From positions 1 to 31,344 of the forward strand of contig JAEEIS010000118.1 in assembly GCA_016281475.1 (NCBI GenBank): 31,344 nt of DNA. Reading direction: 5' to 3'. The notes beneath the pieces are model-generated. The model ran no database searches, was not told where the DNA came from, and was given only the letters and a program-made list of their open reading frames with translations. Shown here piece by piece: positions 31,111-31,344 of the stretch. Source of the DNA: Bacteroidales bacterium (lineage in GTDB: Bacteria > Bacteroidota > Bacteroidia > Bacteroidales > P3). The translations under genes and the position numbers were made by a program. Within the stretch, counting starts at the first letter, position 1. Each line of letters begins with the position of its first letter.

Positions 31111-31344
31111 CTAAAATCCTCTTCCAATCCCCACCATGATGGAGAACGGCTTCAGACCCGAATCCACCACATAGTAGCCACCCTCACCTATCGGCTTATA
31201 CTTCTCCCAATCCAAATTAAAGGTACCCCAGTCCGTTAGTCCGTAGTTGCCCTGTAGCGACACAAAATAGTCCTCGGCAATGGTGTAGCGCACCAGTGCC
31301 ATCAGTCCGACAGCGTTCTGCGTATTGAAGATGTTCACCCTTCC
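31111..31344 (-). CDS. C-terminus of an outer-membrane beta-barrel protein (partial)
   Basis: The frame is open at the window edge and ends at a TAG at 31111-31113, giving the last 77 residues. It contains alternating strands (ALVRYTIAEDYFVSLQGNYG, KPFSIMVGIGRGF) and ends in Gly-Phe, the aromatic C-terminal residue typical of outer-membrane barrels recognised by the BAM complex. The family and N-terminus are outside the window. It is followed within 2 nt by the right arm of repeat D. Confidence 0.75.
   Translation of the reverse strand, partial: GRVNIFNTQNAVGLMALVRYTIAEDYFVSLQGNYGLTDWGTFNLDWEKYKPIGEGGYYVVDSGLKPFSIMVGIGRGF

Overview
The window is a chromosomal stretch from a member of the Bacteroidota, most likely order Bacteroidales. 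Evidence for this: -7 promoter boxes of the Bacteroides type (TAnnTTTG) before several genes, a C10 (streptopain-like) protease with a C-terminal tail resembling a type IX secretion sorting domain, a large single-chain PurL, DUF5686-type and M48/beta-barrel outer-membrane proteins, and tracts of AATTGAAA / AATTAAGAA repeats between genes. Coding DNA is GC-rich, so many long antisense open frames are only shadows. I cannot name a genus.

Layout. 1-1164 (minus): an ECF sigma factor followed by two small membrane-anchored proteins, the last cut by the window edge. 1384-3130: a P-loop kinase/dCMP deaminase fusion (minus) and a lipoprotein flavodoxin (plus) diverge from a shared promoter region. 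3131-3689: no gene, only palindromic repeats. 3690-13111 (minus): purE, gpsA, pepD, the C10 protease, purL and a PlsC-type acyltransferase; purL, protease and pepD are separated by only 20-22 nt and look like one operon. 13315-13399: tRNA-Ser(UGA) with its own promoter and terminator. 13852-16322 (plus): an operon of an isoprenylcysteine-methyltransferase-like membrane enzyme, a PfkB sugar kinase, a zinc-ribbon NUDIX hydrolase and a GNAT acetyltransferase. 16401-17474 (minus): two adjacent decaying genes, with a phased 10-bp repeat array upstream. 17751-31344 (minus): DUF5686 outer-membrane protein, serS, mnmE with a four-helix membrane protein, uvrA, a large M48 metalloprotease with a C-terminal barrel, a secreted protein of unknown function, and the end of an outer-membrane barrel protein.

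How the genes work together. Most functions are housekeeping: purine synthesis (purE, purL), phospholipid synthesis (gpsA and the acyltransferase), translation (serS, mnmE, tRNA-Ser), DNA repair (uvrA) and protein and peptide breakdown (C10 protease, PepD). The two signals I find most unusual are (i) a family of intergenic stem-loops whose loop sequence (core GCGGCAGC) is conserved while the arms differ from copy to copy yet stay self-complementary, and (ii) the kinase/dCMP deaminase fusion, whose domain order matches the AvcD/DcdV anti-phage deaminases. No CRISPR array, intact insertion sequence, rRNA or prophage was seen.
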